This document shows, piece by piece, positions 42,928-49,977 of a stretch of DNA of 64,000 nt; the stretch's first letter is position 1, and every line of letters begins with the position of its first letter. Location: NCBI RefSeq assembly GCF_030063415.1, contig NZ_JASITA010000016.1:1-64000 (forward strand), written 5' to 3'. Position numbers and translations under genes: made by a program. The stretch comes from Streptomyces sp. H27-C3 (GTDB lineage: Bacteria; Actinomycetota; Actinomycetes; Streptomycetales; Streptomycetaceae). The notes beneath the pieces are model-generated. The model saw only the letters and a list, made by a program, of their open reading frames with translations, was not told the DNA's origin and ran no database searches.

Positions 42928-43763
42928 CGACGCCCGTGGAGGGCCCGCAGGTACTGACCGACAGCGGCGGAGTGCACCGTGGCACCCAGGGACTGGACCA
43001 GTTGGGCCAAGTGTCCGGGGTCGTCGGTGCCGACCGCCACAGCGGCAGCACTCGGCAGGTGGAACGCGGTCCGGAACGCGGCCTGCATGCGGGAAAGGCC
43101 ATCGTGGGGTCGCCGCAGGAAGGGCCGAGGGTCAAAGTCCTGCCACACCTTCCCGCTGCCGCCGCCGAAGGGGCTCATCCCCCAGGTCTCGCCCGGAAGC
43201 CAGGCAGTGCGCAGGACGGACGTGGCATCGAGGACGTCAATGCCCACGAGGAACCCAGACCGAACCATGAGGACGTCCGGAGACGGCAGGTCCTCCACCC
43301 GGACCATGCCAATTGGCCGGGTGTCCCAGGAGGCCACACCCCAGGCGCGGCACAAGCCGTCGCGGGCGGCGTTGGCCAGGGCGGTACAGGCGCTGTAGAG
43401 GAGGGCGTGGGCGACCGACGGCGACAGGCCCGCGAGACTCCGCTCGGGGTTGTGGAGGAGCACGGTGTCAGGTTCCCTGCCGAGGTCCCGGGCAGCCTTC
43501 GCGACGGCCAGGCGCAGCCGGCCCGGGTCGAGGGAGTGCTCCGTACCGTCCAGGCCCTGGAAGAAGCCGACCTTCGTGGAAAGGGTGAACTTCGGCAGCA
43601 GGTCCGCCGCGGTTTCGGCCAGCACCGTGTGTGAACGGAACCCGAGATAGGGAGCCGCGGTGTCCAGGTGGGTGACGCCGAGGTCGAGTGCGGCGGTCAG
43701 GATGTCGCGGTGGTGACGAGATCGGTGTAGGCCGAGGACAAGGCGGGGGTCAGCTCCGTGCAC
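42918..43763 (-). CDS. Aldo/keto reductase
   Basis: NAD(P)H-dependent oxidoreductase of about 281 residues. The catalytic tetrad is visible: Asp and Tyr in THLDTAAPYLGFRSH, Lys in TLSTKVGFF, and His in DTVLLHNPERSL. The N-terminal strand is short (VLGLHRSRHHRDILTAAL). GTG 43763 is chosen because AAGGAGG lies 5 bases upstream, inside the cupin gene. The two genes overlap by 67 bases and are probably co-translated. The substrate could be a carbonyl made by the cupin on the neighbouring peptide or a sugar; this is inference. Confidence 0.85.
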   Translation of the reverse strand: MHGADPRLVLGLHRSRHHRDILTAALDLGVTHLDTAAPYLGFRSHTVLAETAADLLPKFTLSTKVGFFQGLDGTEHSLDPGRLRLAVAKAARDLGREPDTVLLHNPERSLAGLSPSVAHALLYSACTALANAARDGLCRAWGVASWDTRPIGMVRVEDLPSPDVLMVRSGFLVGIDVLDATSVLRTAWLPGETWGMSPFGGGSGKVWQDFDPRPFLRRPHDGLSRMQAAFRTAFHLPSAAAVAVGTDDPGHLAQLVQSLGATVHSAAVGQYLRALHGRRQS

Positions 43764-44908
43764 AGTTCCTCCTTCAGCAGGACTTCGGCGAGCTGTTCCA
43801 CGTCCACGCCGGTCTTCTCGGCGGCTTCGGCGATGTCGACGGGGTGGCCGCTCAGCAGTAGGGCGAGGGCCGGATATGCCTTGCCGGCGAAGGTGAGCTT
43901 CTTGCCTGCGGCGAGGACGTCCACGGTGTCGCCCTGCTGCTCGATCACGGGCTCGAAGTCGGTGACGCACACGACGGCCCGGGGCTTGCCGAACAGGCCG
44001 GTGGCGGGCACGTGCCGGGCGGCCAGGTGTTCCCGCTCGCGGGCATGGAAGTAGTCCTGCGGGGTCAGCTTCGTGGCCATTTCGGCGACGGCGTCGGCCA
44101 AGAGGAGCTGTTGTCCCTCCCACTGGCCGGGGGTGTTCCAGCGGTCCAGGTCGTACCGGAACAGCTCCTGCGTGCGAGCCTGGTCGGCGAGCCAGGCCAG
44201 CCAGTTCACACCGACGCGCTTCAGGATGCCGAAGGTGGCGTGCAGGCTGTAGCCGTCGCCCTGGTCGTCCCGGGTGGCCTGGTGCCAGAAGCCGCGCGGG
44301 ATGTGCATCACGTCGCCGGGCTCCATGACGCCCTGCCAGACGATCTCGTCGCTGGGTTCGCCGTTGGGGGCGGAGTCGCGGTGCATCGGCGCCTTGCGCG
44401 AGGAGCCGCGGACTTCCCAGCTCTTTTGGCCGGCGAGCTGGACGATCACGACGTCGTGGTCATCCCAGTGGAGGTTGAAGCCGCTGGCGTCCTGGGTGGT
44501 CAGGTAGGCGTTCACCTGTACCAGCTCACGAGCCCACCACTGGAGCGCGCGACAGGCGGCCTCCATGGCCGGGTCGAAGAAGTCGACCTCGTCCAGGACC
44601 ATCGTGCAGCCCTCGCGCATCAGCCCGCCGACACGGCGCATGTCAGCCATCGGGATGGCCTGTCCCCGCCGGGTGACGGAGGGGTTGATGTAGCGGCCGG
44701 GGTGCAGTTCGGCCCCGCCCTGGAAGATGCGGAACTGCGGGGTGGTGACGCTGCGGCGCATCACCAGTTCCAGCAGCTTCGTGGGGTTGAGCAGGCGATC
44801 GAGCAGACCAAGGTCCTCGATCGTCCCCCGGGCGAAAGCGGCTCCGAGCTTTCCGGGGCCGTCCCAGCCGAGGGCCTTTTCCAGTGCGGTGACGAAGTGG
44901 TGGTCCAC
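43697..44908 (-). CDS. JmjC-type cupin 2-oxoglutarate oxygenase
   Basis: Protein of about 403 residues resembling bacterial ribosomal oxygenases (YcfD/ROX) and JmjC hydroxylases. The iron-binding facial triad is His 147 and Asp 149 in FNLHWDDHDVVIVQLAGQ, and His 209 in HIPRGFWHQAT. A 2-oxoglutarate-binding region with Lys (QKSWEVR) follows. A C-terminal winged-helix-like region (about 330-400) has LLSGHPVDIAEAAEKTGVDVE. Known members hydroxylate Arg, His or Asn of proteins. GTG 44908 follows CCGGAGGAATAC. It sits 91 bases after a small peptide gene and overlaps the reductase, which suggests the peptide as substrate. Confidence 0.86.
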   Translation of the reverse strand: MDHHFVTALEKALGWDGPGKLGAAFARGTIEDLGLLDRLLNPTKLLELVMRRSVTTPQFRIFQGGAELHPGRYINPSVTRRGQAIPMADMRRVGGLMREGCTMVLDEVDFFDPAMEAACRALQWWARELVQVNAYLTTQDASGFNLHWDDHDVVIVQLAGQKSWEVRGSSRKAPMHRDSAPNGEPSDEIVWQGVMEPGDVMHIPRGFWHQATRDDQGDGYSLHATFGILKRVGVNWLAWLADQARTQELFRYDLDRWNTPGQWEGQQLLLADAVAEMATKLTPQDYFHAREREHLAARHVPATGLFGKPRAVVCVTDFEPVIEQQGDTVDVLAAGKKLTFAGKAYPALALLLSGHPVDIAEAAEKTGVDVEQLAEVLLKEELCTELTPALSSAYTDLVTTATS

Positions 44909-44941
44909 GTATTCCTCCGGTCTGCGTCATGGGGGTGAGAG

Positions 44942-44973
44942 CCGGGGGCCCGCCGTAGATGACGAGCCCCCGG
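44942..44973 (-). terminator. 8-bp hairpin between peptide and cupin genes
   Basis: CCGGGGGC (44966-44973 on the minus strand) pairs with GCCCCCGG (44942-44949). It lies between the peptide stop and the cupin ribosome binding site, where an attenuator could give more peptide than enzyme, as is common in RiPP operons. No U tract follows. Confidence 0.5.
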
Positions 44974-44999
44974 TTTGGTGCTGCGGCGTGCTGCTGGGG

Positions 45000-45155
45000 C
45001 TACTCCTGCGGGAGATTCAGCCCGTCGCGGTTCTCGCCGTCGTCGCCCGAGGAGGTACCGGTGGAGTCGGACTCCGCCGCCGCCGCGGTGAAGCGGTCCT
45101 GGACCTTGATCAGGCGTTCGACGCTGATCAGGAGGTCTTCCTTCTGCGCTGCCAT
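45000..45155 (-). CDS. 51-residue peptide, candidate substrate of the cupin
   Basis: A short gene with a clear ribosome binding site (GGAAGAGGAG, 7 bases before ATG 45155) reads MAAQKEDLLISVERLIK and continues VQDRFTAAAAESDSTG. It ends GLNLPQE. The N-terminal half is an amphipathic helix (leader-like). The C-terminal half is hydrophilic, rich in Ser, Thr, Asp, Asn and Gly, and has no Cys. It is upstream of the JmjC cupin and aldo/keto reductase on the same strand. The leader/core layout suggests a modified peptide or signalling peptide, but no family is recognised. The short upstream gene overlaps its first 28 bases. Confidence 0.65.
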   Translation of the reverse strand: MAAQKEDLLISVERLIKVQDRFTAAAAESDSTGTSSGDDGENRDGLNLPQE

Positions 45156-45466
45156 GTGCGTGTCTCCTCTTCCTGGTCGTCCAGGGTCGACGGGTGTCGG
45201 CCCAGCCCCGTTGGGGCGTGCCTCACCAGCCCACTCGTGTCCGGGCCTGTGAGGAGATTGGGGGTGGCATGAGGGCCACGGCCCGTGCGAACGGGTTTCT
45301 CAGTCCGGGAGCTGGTTGCCGGCCAGCGGCTGGGATGGCCGGCGCTGGCCAAGGCGGCCACCAGCACGGTGACGGCAGCGGCGTAGAGGAGCACGGCGAG
45401 TTGTTGGCGCCAGCCCCACAGTGCTCGACCACGTACCCGGGAGTCCTGTTCTAACGGCGCTTTCAC
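45128..45466 (-). CDS. Possible small membrane protein with a TTA codon
   Basis: Open frame of about 112 residues with one hydrophobic helix (QQLAVLLYAAAVTVLVAALAS) after a basic N-terminus, then a Thr/Pro/Arg-rich tail. GTG 45466 is 16 bases after the CPRC protein stop, without a clear ribosome binding site. The fifth codon is TTA, which in Streptomyces needs the bldA tRNA. Its end overlaps the peptide start. It may be real or accidental; the longer frame from 45607 overlaps its upstream neighbour too far to be likely. Confidence 0.35.
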   Translation of the reverse strand: MKAPLEQDSRVRGRALWGWRQQLAVLLYAAAVTVLVAALASAGHPSRWPATSSRTEKPVRTGRGPHATPNLLTGPDTSGLVRHAPTGLGRHPSTLDDQEEETRTWQRRRKTS

Positions 45467-45482
45467 CGCCCGAAGGTGGCCA

Positions 45483-45782
45483 CTACGCCGTCCCTCGCGT
45501 GATGGACGCCGGCCGAAGGGCGCGGGCCGACGAGGACGCACCGCCGCAGCGGGGGCACTCGCACGGGGGGTAGCGGCCGGGGTCGGAGAGGATGTCGAAT
45601 GGATCACCCTCGAAGATCCGCGTGCTCGGCGACCACGTCCGGCCCGAGTCCCGCGATACCCGCATGCTCATCAGGACGCGGGGTTTGACGCCCAGGTCAG
45701 GGAGATCCTCGAGGGCCTTTCGCTCTGTGTCAGGAGTACCCGCCGAATTACTCAAGGCGGTCGTCCTCGGTCGCTTCGCCAT
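45483..45782 (-). CDS. Small conserved-type protein with CxCPRC motif
   Basis: Protein of 99 residues. The central part VLMSMRVSRDSGRTWSPSTR and GDPFDILSDPGRYPPCECPRCGG are of a type seen, from memory, in other Streptomyces small proteins beside regulators; the Cys motif could bind zinc. The N-terminus is basic. ATG 45782 has no strong ribosome binding site. It is divergent from the HTH-TPR regulator gene with a palindrome between them, and probably the first gene of the operon with the peptide, cupin and reductase. Confidence 0.62.
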   Translation of the reverse strand: MAKRPRTTALSNSAGTPDTERKALEDLPDLGVKPRVLMSMRVSRDSGRTWSPSTRIFEGDPFDILSDPGRYPPCECPRCGGASSSARALRPASITRGTA

Positions 45783-45807
45783 GTGTAGAAGGATCGCGAT
45801 CGGAGCG

Positions 45808-45846
45808 CTGGGCCAGAAAGGCCCAGTGGATTACCCAACTTGGGTA
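45808..45846. promoter_or_regulatory. Two perfect palindromes in the divergent promoter
   Basis: TACCCAA-C-TTGGGTA (45832-45846) is a perfect 7-base palindrome around one base. CTGGGCC (45808-45814) pairs with GGCCCAG (45820-45826). They lie between the CPRC gene and the HTH-TPR regulator, so the 15-mer is the best candidate operator for that regulator controlling both directions. Confidence 0.65.
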
Positions 45847-45904
45847 CCATCACGTTCGGTTGAGACTTTGAAGCGATCCGTAGCCTCCCTCCGGAGCGTG
45901 ACCG

Positions 45905-47263
45905 ATGCCCGAGTCAGGACGCACGAAGGAACTCCCGCCCAGCCTGCTCACCGATCCCGAGATGATCGACGCCTGCCGGGTCCGTGACTTCGCGAGGATC
46001 TTTCGGCTGGTCAAGGCCAGGGCAGGCATCTACCCGTCGATGATCGCCCGGCAGTGTGAGCTGACACCGAGCCGAGTGGGCGAGGTGATCGCGGGCCGGA
46101 GGCAGCTCCTGCACATGGACGTGATCGAGCGGATCGCGGACGGGCTGCGCGTACCCGGACACATGCTCGGTCTGGCACGGCGCACCTGGGAGACGCCAGC
46201 GGCCTTGGTCGTCGCGCAGCGGGAACAACCCGACGCCGTCGAGGTGAACGCCGCTCCGAAGCTCCTTACCGGGTTACCCGGCGTCGAGGTGGACAGCATC
46301 CTGGCTCTGGCCGCTGGCACCAACCCGAGCCCGTCGACGCTCCGGGCCTTGCGTTCCTCGATCGAGGACTACTGGCGTCGCGACGACGAGCACGGTGGCG
46401 AGACGCTTCGGCCGGCAGTCGTGGGGCAGCTCCGCTACGTTGAGGGTCTGCTGAAGGACCACCGGCCGACGCAGATACAGAACGGCCTGTATGGCATCGC
46501 GGCGGAGCTGGCGCGCCTGACCGGATGGACGTTCTTCGACGCCCGCCGGTACCAGCAGGCCCGCGCGTACTTCTCGGAAGCCCTGCAACTGGCCAAGGAG
46601 ATCGACGACCGCCCGTTCATGGCCAACGTACTGGCCTGCATGAGCCTGCAAGCGACCTACCAGGACAAGCCCGCCGACGCTTTGGCCCTGGTATCCGCAG
46701 CGCAGGACCAGGCCCGCGCCGAGACCGGCACGACAGCGAGGGTGCGGGCCATGCTCGCGATGCGGGAAGCGTTCGCCCACGCCACCCTGGGGGACCGGAA
46801 GTCCACCCACGCCGCGATTGCCGAGGCCCACGGCCAGTTCGAACGGATCCAGTCCCACGATCCGGATCCGGCATGGGTGAGCTACTTCGACGAACCGAAG
46901 CTCATCGTGGACACGGGCATCGCCCACGGCCGTCTCGGGGAAGCGGCGATTGCCGAACCGCTCATCGCGGACGGGCTGGCACGGGAAGACCCGTCGAACC
47001 AGCGAGGCCGGGCGTTCCACGCGTTCTGGCTGGCCCGTACGCAGCTCCAGAGGGGCAAGCTCGACCAGGCGTGCCACACGGCGATCGAAGCGCTGGTACC
47101 GGCCGCCGCGGTCTCCTCCGAGCGGGTGACCGGGCACCTTCGCGAGTTCTACGAGCAGCTTGCGCCCTATCGCGAGGTGCCGGCCGCGGTTGCCTTCGAG
47201 GCCCGGCTACGAGCGGTGCTTCCGCCGCCGGGTCAGCGGATGCCTTCGTCCATGAGTACGTAG
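45905..47263 (+). CDS. XRE-type HTH regulator with TPR domain
   Basis: Regulator of 452 residues. The N-terminal HTH (about 20-85) reads DFARIFRLVKARAGIYPSM followed by CELTPSRVGEVIAGRRQL. The remainder is made of TPR-like helical pairs (ARAYFSEALQLAKEIDDR, LVSAAQDQARAETGT, RTQLQRGKLDQACHTAIEAL). HTH-TPR proteins in Gram-positive bacteria often bind small peptides or modulators, which fits a neighbouring peptide gene. ATG 45905 has GGAG upstream. Its end overlaps the convergent NUDIX gene by 31 bases. Confidence 0.86.
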   Translation: MPESGRTKELPPSLLTDPEMIDACRVRDFARIFRLVKARAGIYPSMIARQCELTPSRVGEVIAGRRQLLHMDVIERIADGLRVPGHMLGLARRTWETPAALVVAQREQPDAVEVNAAPKLLTGLPGVEVDSILALAAGTNPSPSTLRALRSSIEDYWRRDDEHGGETLRPAVVGQLRYVEGLLKDHRPTQIQNGLYGIAAELARLTGWTFFDARRYQQARAYFSEALQLAKEIDDRPFMANVLACMSLQATYQDKPADALALVSAAQDQARAETGTTARVRAMLAMREAFAHATLGDRKSTHAAIAEAHGQFERIQSHDPDPAWVSYFDEPKLIVDTGIAHGRLGEAAIAEPLIADGLAREDPSNQRGRAFHAFWLARTQLQRGKLDQACHTAIEALVPAAAVSSERVTGHLREFYEQLAPYREVPAAVAFEARLRAVLPPPGQRMPSSMST

Positions 47264-47766
47264 AGCAGGCCGACGAGGGCGCCGCTGCTGACGATCTCGC
47301 GGCGGTCGATCATGCCCCGGATATTGGCCAGCGGGATCCACTCGATCCGGTCGGACTCGTTCTTCTCCGTCGGCGGACCGTCGTACGTGGCTCCGTCCGC
47401 GCGGAACAGGTGGTGCTGGGAGTCCGTGATGCCGTTCGCCGGTTCGGCGTAGATCAGCGGCTTCATCGGTCCCGGGCGCCAGCCGGTCTCTTCGAGGACT
47501 TCACGGGCGGCGGCTTCGCCGGGGGTCTCGTCCGCCTCCACCAGACCCATGGGCAGCTCCCAGGCCCAGGCGTCCGTGATGAAGCGGTGTCGCCACATCA
47601 TCAGGACCTCTTGCCGGTCATTGATCACGGCGGCCACGGCCAGGTGGCGGAGCTTGACGACGTGGTGTTCCCAGCGGTGCCCGTCCGGCGTCTCGACGTC
47701 GGTGAGCCACAAGTTCACCCATGGGTTCTCGTAGATCGGACGTTCACCGTGGATCTTCCACTGCAT
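47233..47766 (-). CDS. NUDIX hydrolase
   Basis: Pyrophosphohydrolase of 177 residues, resembling ADP-ribose pyrophosphatases. The Nudix box is present as GLVEADETPGEAAAREVLEETGW, with the Glu residues of the REVLEET core. N-terminal strands include YENPWVNLWLTDVETPDGH. Substrate cannot be told. It starts at ATG 47766 and is convergent with the HTH-TPR gene. The role in the cassette is unknown; it might recycle nucleotide by-products. Confidence 0.9.
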   Translation of the reverse strand: MQWKIHGERPIYENPWVNLWLTDVETPDGHRWEHHVVKLRHLAVAAVINDRQEVLMMWRHRFITDAWAWELPMGLVEADETPGEAAAREVLEETGWRPGPMKPLIYAEPANGITDSQHHLFRADGATYDGPPTEKNESDRIEWIPLANIRGMIDRREIVSSGALVGLLYVLMDEGIR

Positions 47767-47915
47767 CGCTGCGGCCCCTCTCGATCGACCACCAGCATCG
47801 CAGAACTCGACCGAACTCCCGCTAACTTCGGGCTAATTCACGTCACACTGACGAAATGCCATGCCGAGTGACAGGTGAGGTCGCAACGGAGGCCCGTAGG
47901 GTGCCGTTGGGGGCG

Positions 47916-47990
47916 GAGCCGTAGCGCAGAGGTCGTCGCGCGCGGTCTCCAAAATCGCGAGGACGCTGGTTCGGATCCAGCCGGTTTCGC
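47916..47990 (+). tRNA. Divergent tRNA-Trp-like gene (anticodon CCA)
   Basis: Folds as a 75-base cloverleaf. The acceptor GGAGCCG (47916-47922) pairs with CGGTTTC (47983-47989) with two G-U pairs. The D stem is GCGC/GCGC with GG in the loop. The anticodon arm GCGGT-CTCCAAA-ATCGC carries CCA at 47950-47952 and matches the normal Streptomyces tRNA-Trp arm almost exactly. The T arm is GCTGG-TTCGGAT-CCAGC. Two conserved positions differ: the T-loop has G where A58 is expected, and A21 is replaced by C. CCA is not encoded. It may be a functional isoacceptor, a special-purpose tRNA or a decaying copy. Confidence 0.65.
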
Positions 47991-48157
47991 TTTCTTTCCG
48001 GAACCGATCTGAGGTGAGGGGCCCGAGGTCCGCCGACATGGTTCAGCGGGACGACTCCCCGGCCGCTGGTGGCCTGGGTCGGCAGCAGGCTCGGCGCTGG
48101 AGTCCTCGCTGACGCGCGATGCTCCTCAACCCCGCGTGGTTCCGAGCGCGAGGGGCC

Positions 48158-48832
48158 TCACTCTGCCTCACGGACCTCCCCGTACCAGCGCCACTTCTCC
48201 AGCCGCTCCCGCCCCGGGAGGGCACCCCGCCCGGTCGCCCACAGCAGCGTCGGCCACGGCTCTTCGTCGCTCTCCACATGCGGGAAGAGCCTTCCGAGGA
48301 CCAGTGCGCACAGGTCGTCGGGGGCGGTGAACTCCAAGCCGAGGCCGGCTGTGATGTCGTATGTGTGGAGAAGGGTCTCGACGATGCCCATCGCCGCGAA
48401 ACCGGCCGGGTCTGAGGCACCGGAGGCGTGGTGGGCGCGGGCCGACGGGGGAGTTGTGCGAGTCAGGGAGACCTGCATCGCACCGCACGCCTCCAGGACC
48501 GTCAGCAGCCCGGACGGGCCCGGCCCCCGATCGGCCTGGAGGATGTTGACCGGCCCTTGGGGCCGTTGGCGGTGCATCTCGAGGGGGACATAGGTTCCGG
48601 CCGGCAGGCCGGGCGTCCCGATCTGCATGCCGTAGAAGAACAGGTCGTCCGCCAGGTGCTCGGCCGTCTCCCAGCACGTCCACTCCAACGAACCGGCTGT
48701 CGCGTCCCACGCCTCCGCCTCCGAGGGAGCCGACCGCAGCGTGGCGAGCGCGAGCTGCACCGCGCGGGCCAGGGCGTCGGCCCAGGCGTCGTTCGTGCGG
48801 GGGGCCGACTGGTCATGATCTTCGAATGTCAT
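48158..48832 (-). CDS. DinB/maleylpyruvate isomerase-fold protein
   Basis: Protein of about 224 residues of the DinB-like, mycothiol-linked superfamily. The N-terminal helix reads DAWADALARAVQLALATLRS. The Trp/His segments are SLEWTCWETAEHLADDL, VETLLHTYDITAGLG and DDLCALVLGRLFPHVES, holding the His residues that usually bind metal. ATG 48832 is chosen; a longer frame to 48910 starts without support. It is the last island gene before the right repeat. Its role is unknown. Confidence 0.75.
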   Translation of the reverse strand: MTFEDHDQSAPRTNDAWADALARAVQLALATLRSAPSEAEAWDATAGSLEWTCWETAEHLADDLFFYGMQIGTPGLPAGTYVPLEMHRQRPQGPVNILQADRGPGPSGLLTVLEACGAMQVSLTRTTPPSARAHHASGASDPAGFAAMGIVETLLHTYDITAGLGLEFTAPDDLCALVLGRLFPHVESDEEPWPTLLWATGRGALPGRERLEKWRWYGEVREAE

Positions 48833-49187
48833 CCGGGCACGGTAACGTGCCCGCCCAATCGCCGGATCACAGTTCGGGCAACGTCCCTGACCGCCCCACC
48901 GCGCCGCCACAAACGGCTGTCCGAGCGCCTCGCGGCCGCCTGCGCGGGTTATCCCGGCTGGTCGCTCGGTAGACGGGTTTCGCCCAGGTTCCCCAGCGCT
49001 ATCGAGAACTGATCCCCTACACCACGACGAGGGACATGACCTCTCGCCGCAGCCAGGGTGTTCGCGAACTGGGCCCTGTCACCATGCGCAAGCTATGGAC
49101 CCCGTGTGGACCACGCGGCCGATACGCCCTTGTGCGGGAAGGTGAAGTGGCAGGTCAGGCCCGTATTCGGCGCCCAGGGCAGAACCC
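48833..49187. other. Gene-free right end of the island
   Basis: About 355 bases between the DinB-like gene and the right 57-base repeat. Only short overlapping open frames exist and none has a ribosome binding site or recognisable sequence. No clear hairpin was seen. Confidence 0.5.
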
Positions 49188-49244
49188 TCTTGAAAACCGT
49201 CGTGGCAGCGATGTCACCGTGGGTTCAAATCCCACACCCACCGC
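49188..49244. repeat. attR: second copy of the 57-bp tRNA-Ser repeat
   Basis: Identical to 38576-38632. It holds the tRNA-Ser 3' part from the anticodon loop onward but no acceptor 5' strand or D arm, so it is not a complete tRNA gene. Confidence 0.92.
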
Positions 49245-49268
49245 GTAGTTCAAGGCATGTGCAGTGCA

Positions 49269-49302
49269 GAAGGGGCGCCTCCGGTCACGGAGGCGCCCCT
49301 TC
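49269..49302 (+). terminator. 14-bp hairpin after attR
   Basis: GAAGGGGCGCCTCC (49269-49282) pairs perfectly with GGAGGCGCCCCTTC (49289-49302). It resembles the hairpin after the intact tRNA and is probably the original chromosomal tRNA-Ser terminator displaced by the island. Confidence 0.78.
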
Positions 49303-49355
49303 TGTTGTCGGCCTTCTGTTGGCGCCGGGTCGCTCGCCAGGGCGGTCGGACTGTT

Positions 49356-49916
49356 CTAGGTGGCCGTGTCGAGCGCGGCGAGGATTGCCGGCCAGGGGGT
49401 CTGCTGGTCCGCCGGGGCGCGGCGGGGTTCGTGGAGTGGCCAGACGTCCGGGCCGTGGATCAGGTGCACGCCCGCGCGGCGGAGCGCGGTGATGTGGCTG
49501 TTCCATGCCGGGTGTCGGGCGTGGGCGGCGTTGACGCGTGGAAAGAGGATGACGGGTACGTCGAGGGTGCCGATGGCTTCGGAAACCTGGGTGAGGGCCT
49601 GGTTGTCGGCGAAGCCGCAGGCGAGCTTCGCGGTGGTGTTGGCGGTGGCGGGGGCGACGACGAAGCGGTTCGCGTAGGGGTGGGGGCGGGCCTCGGACGG
49701 CAGCCGGGGTTCGTCGCGTACGGGCAGGCCGGTGAGCTTCTCCAGCCGCTTGAACTCGGCTGTCTCGCGCAGCCACCGGCCCGCGGTCGGGGTGAGGGTG
49801 ACCGCGACCTGCCAGCCGCGCTCCATCGCGGGCTCCACCAGCCCGGAGCGCAACTGCTCCACCCCGTCCGCCGCACAGCCCACCACCGCCAGCACTCGCT
49901 GGGCTACGTACGTCAC
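49356..49916 (-). CDS. Flavoprotein (phosphopantothenoylcysteine decarboxylase-like)
   Basis: FMN-binding HFCD-type protein of about 186 residues. N-terminal VLAVVGCAADG, then ERGWQVAVTLTPTAGRWL, and the hallmark RFVVAPATANTTAKLACGFADN (PATANT motif), followed by VPVILFPRVNAAHARHPAW (Asn/Met region for FMN and substrate). Members include CoaC, EpiD-like and MrsD-like peptide cysteine decarboxylases, but many stand-alone copies have unknown roles. GTG 49916 follows GGGGAG. It lies just outside the island, and its upstream gene is a prim-pol. Confidence 0.84.
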   Translation of the reverse strand: MTYVAQRVLAVVGCAADGVEQLRSGLVEPAMERGWQVAVTLTPTAGRWLRETAEFKRLEKLTGLPVRDEPRLPSEARPHPYANRFVVAPATANTTAKLACGFADNQALTQVSEAIGTLDVPVILFPRVNAAHARHPAWNSHITALRRAGVHLIHGPDVWPLHEPRRAPADQQTPWPAILAALDTAT

Positions 49917-49977
49917 TGCTCCCCACCCCTCCACGACGGCCATGACGAATGTGGCCATCCTGCACGGCGACCTCGGT

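Larger units (their letters stand above)
38632..49188. mobile_element. tRNA-Ser genomic island, about 10.6 kb
   Basis: Bounded by exact 57-base repeats (38576-38632 and 49188-49244) and carrying a tyrosine integrase near the left end. Its cargo includes an IS701-family element, a kinase-like gene, aldo/keto reductase, JmjC cupin, 51-residue peptide, two small proteins, HTH-TPR regulator, NUDIX hydrolase, tRNA-Trp-like gene and a DinB-fold protein. No replication initiator, FtsK-type transfer gene or excisionase was seen, so it appears to be a non-self-transmissible or decayed element. The genes on both sides are chromosomal housekeeping genes. The island restores the tRNA and carries its own hairpin after it. 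Confidence 0.85.

Noticed and set aside
45223..45432. 69-residue minus-strand frame between the peptide and the CPRC gene
   Set aside because: Pro/Trp/Cys-rich, no ribosome binding site, fully inside another frame.
49188..49244. Second tRNA-Ser gene
   Set aside because: Only the 3' part is present; the acceptor 5' strand and D arm are missing, so it is the attR copy.
49356..49916. Flavoprotein as part of the peptide cassette (EpiD-like decarboxylase)
   Set aside because: It lies outside attR beside a chromosomal prim-pol gene, and the peptide has no Cys for such a decarboxylase.
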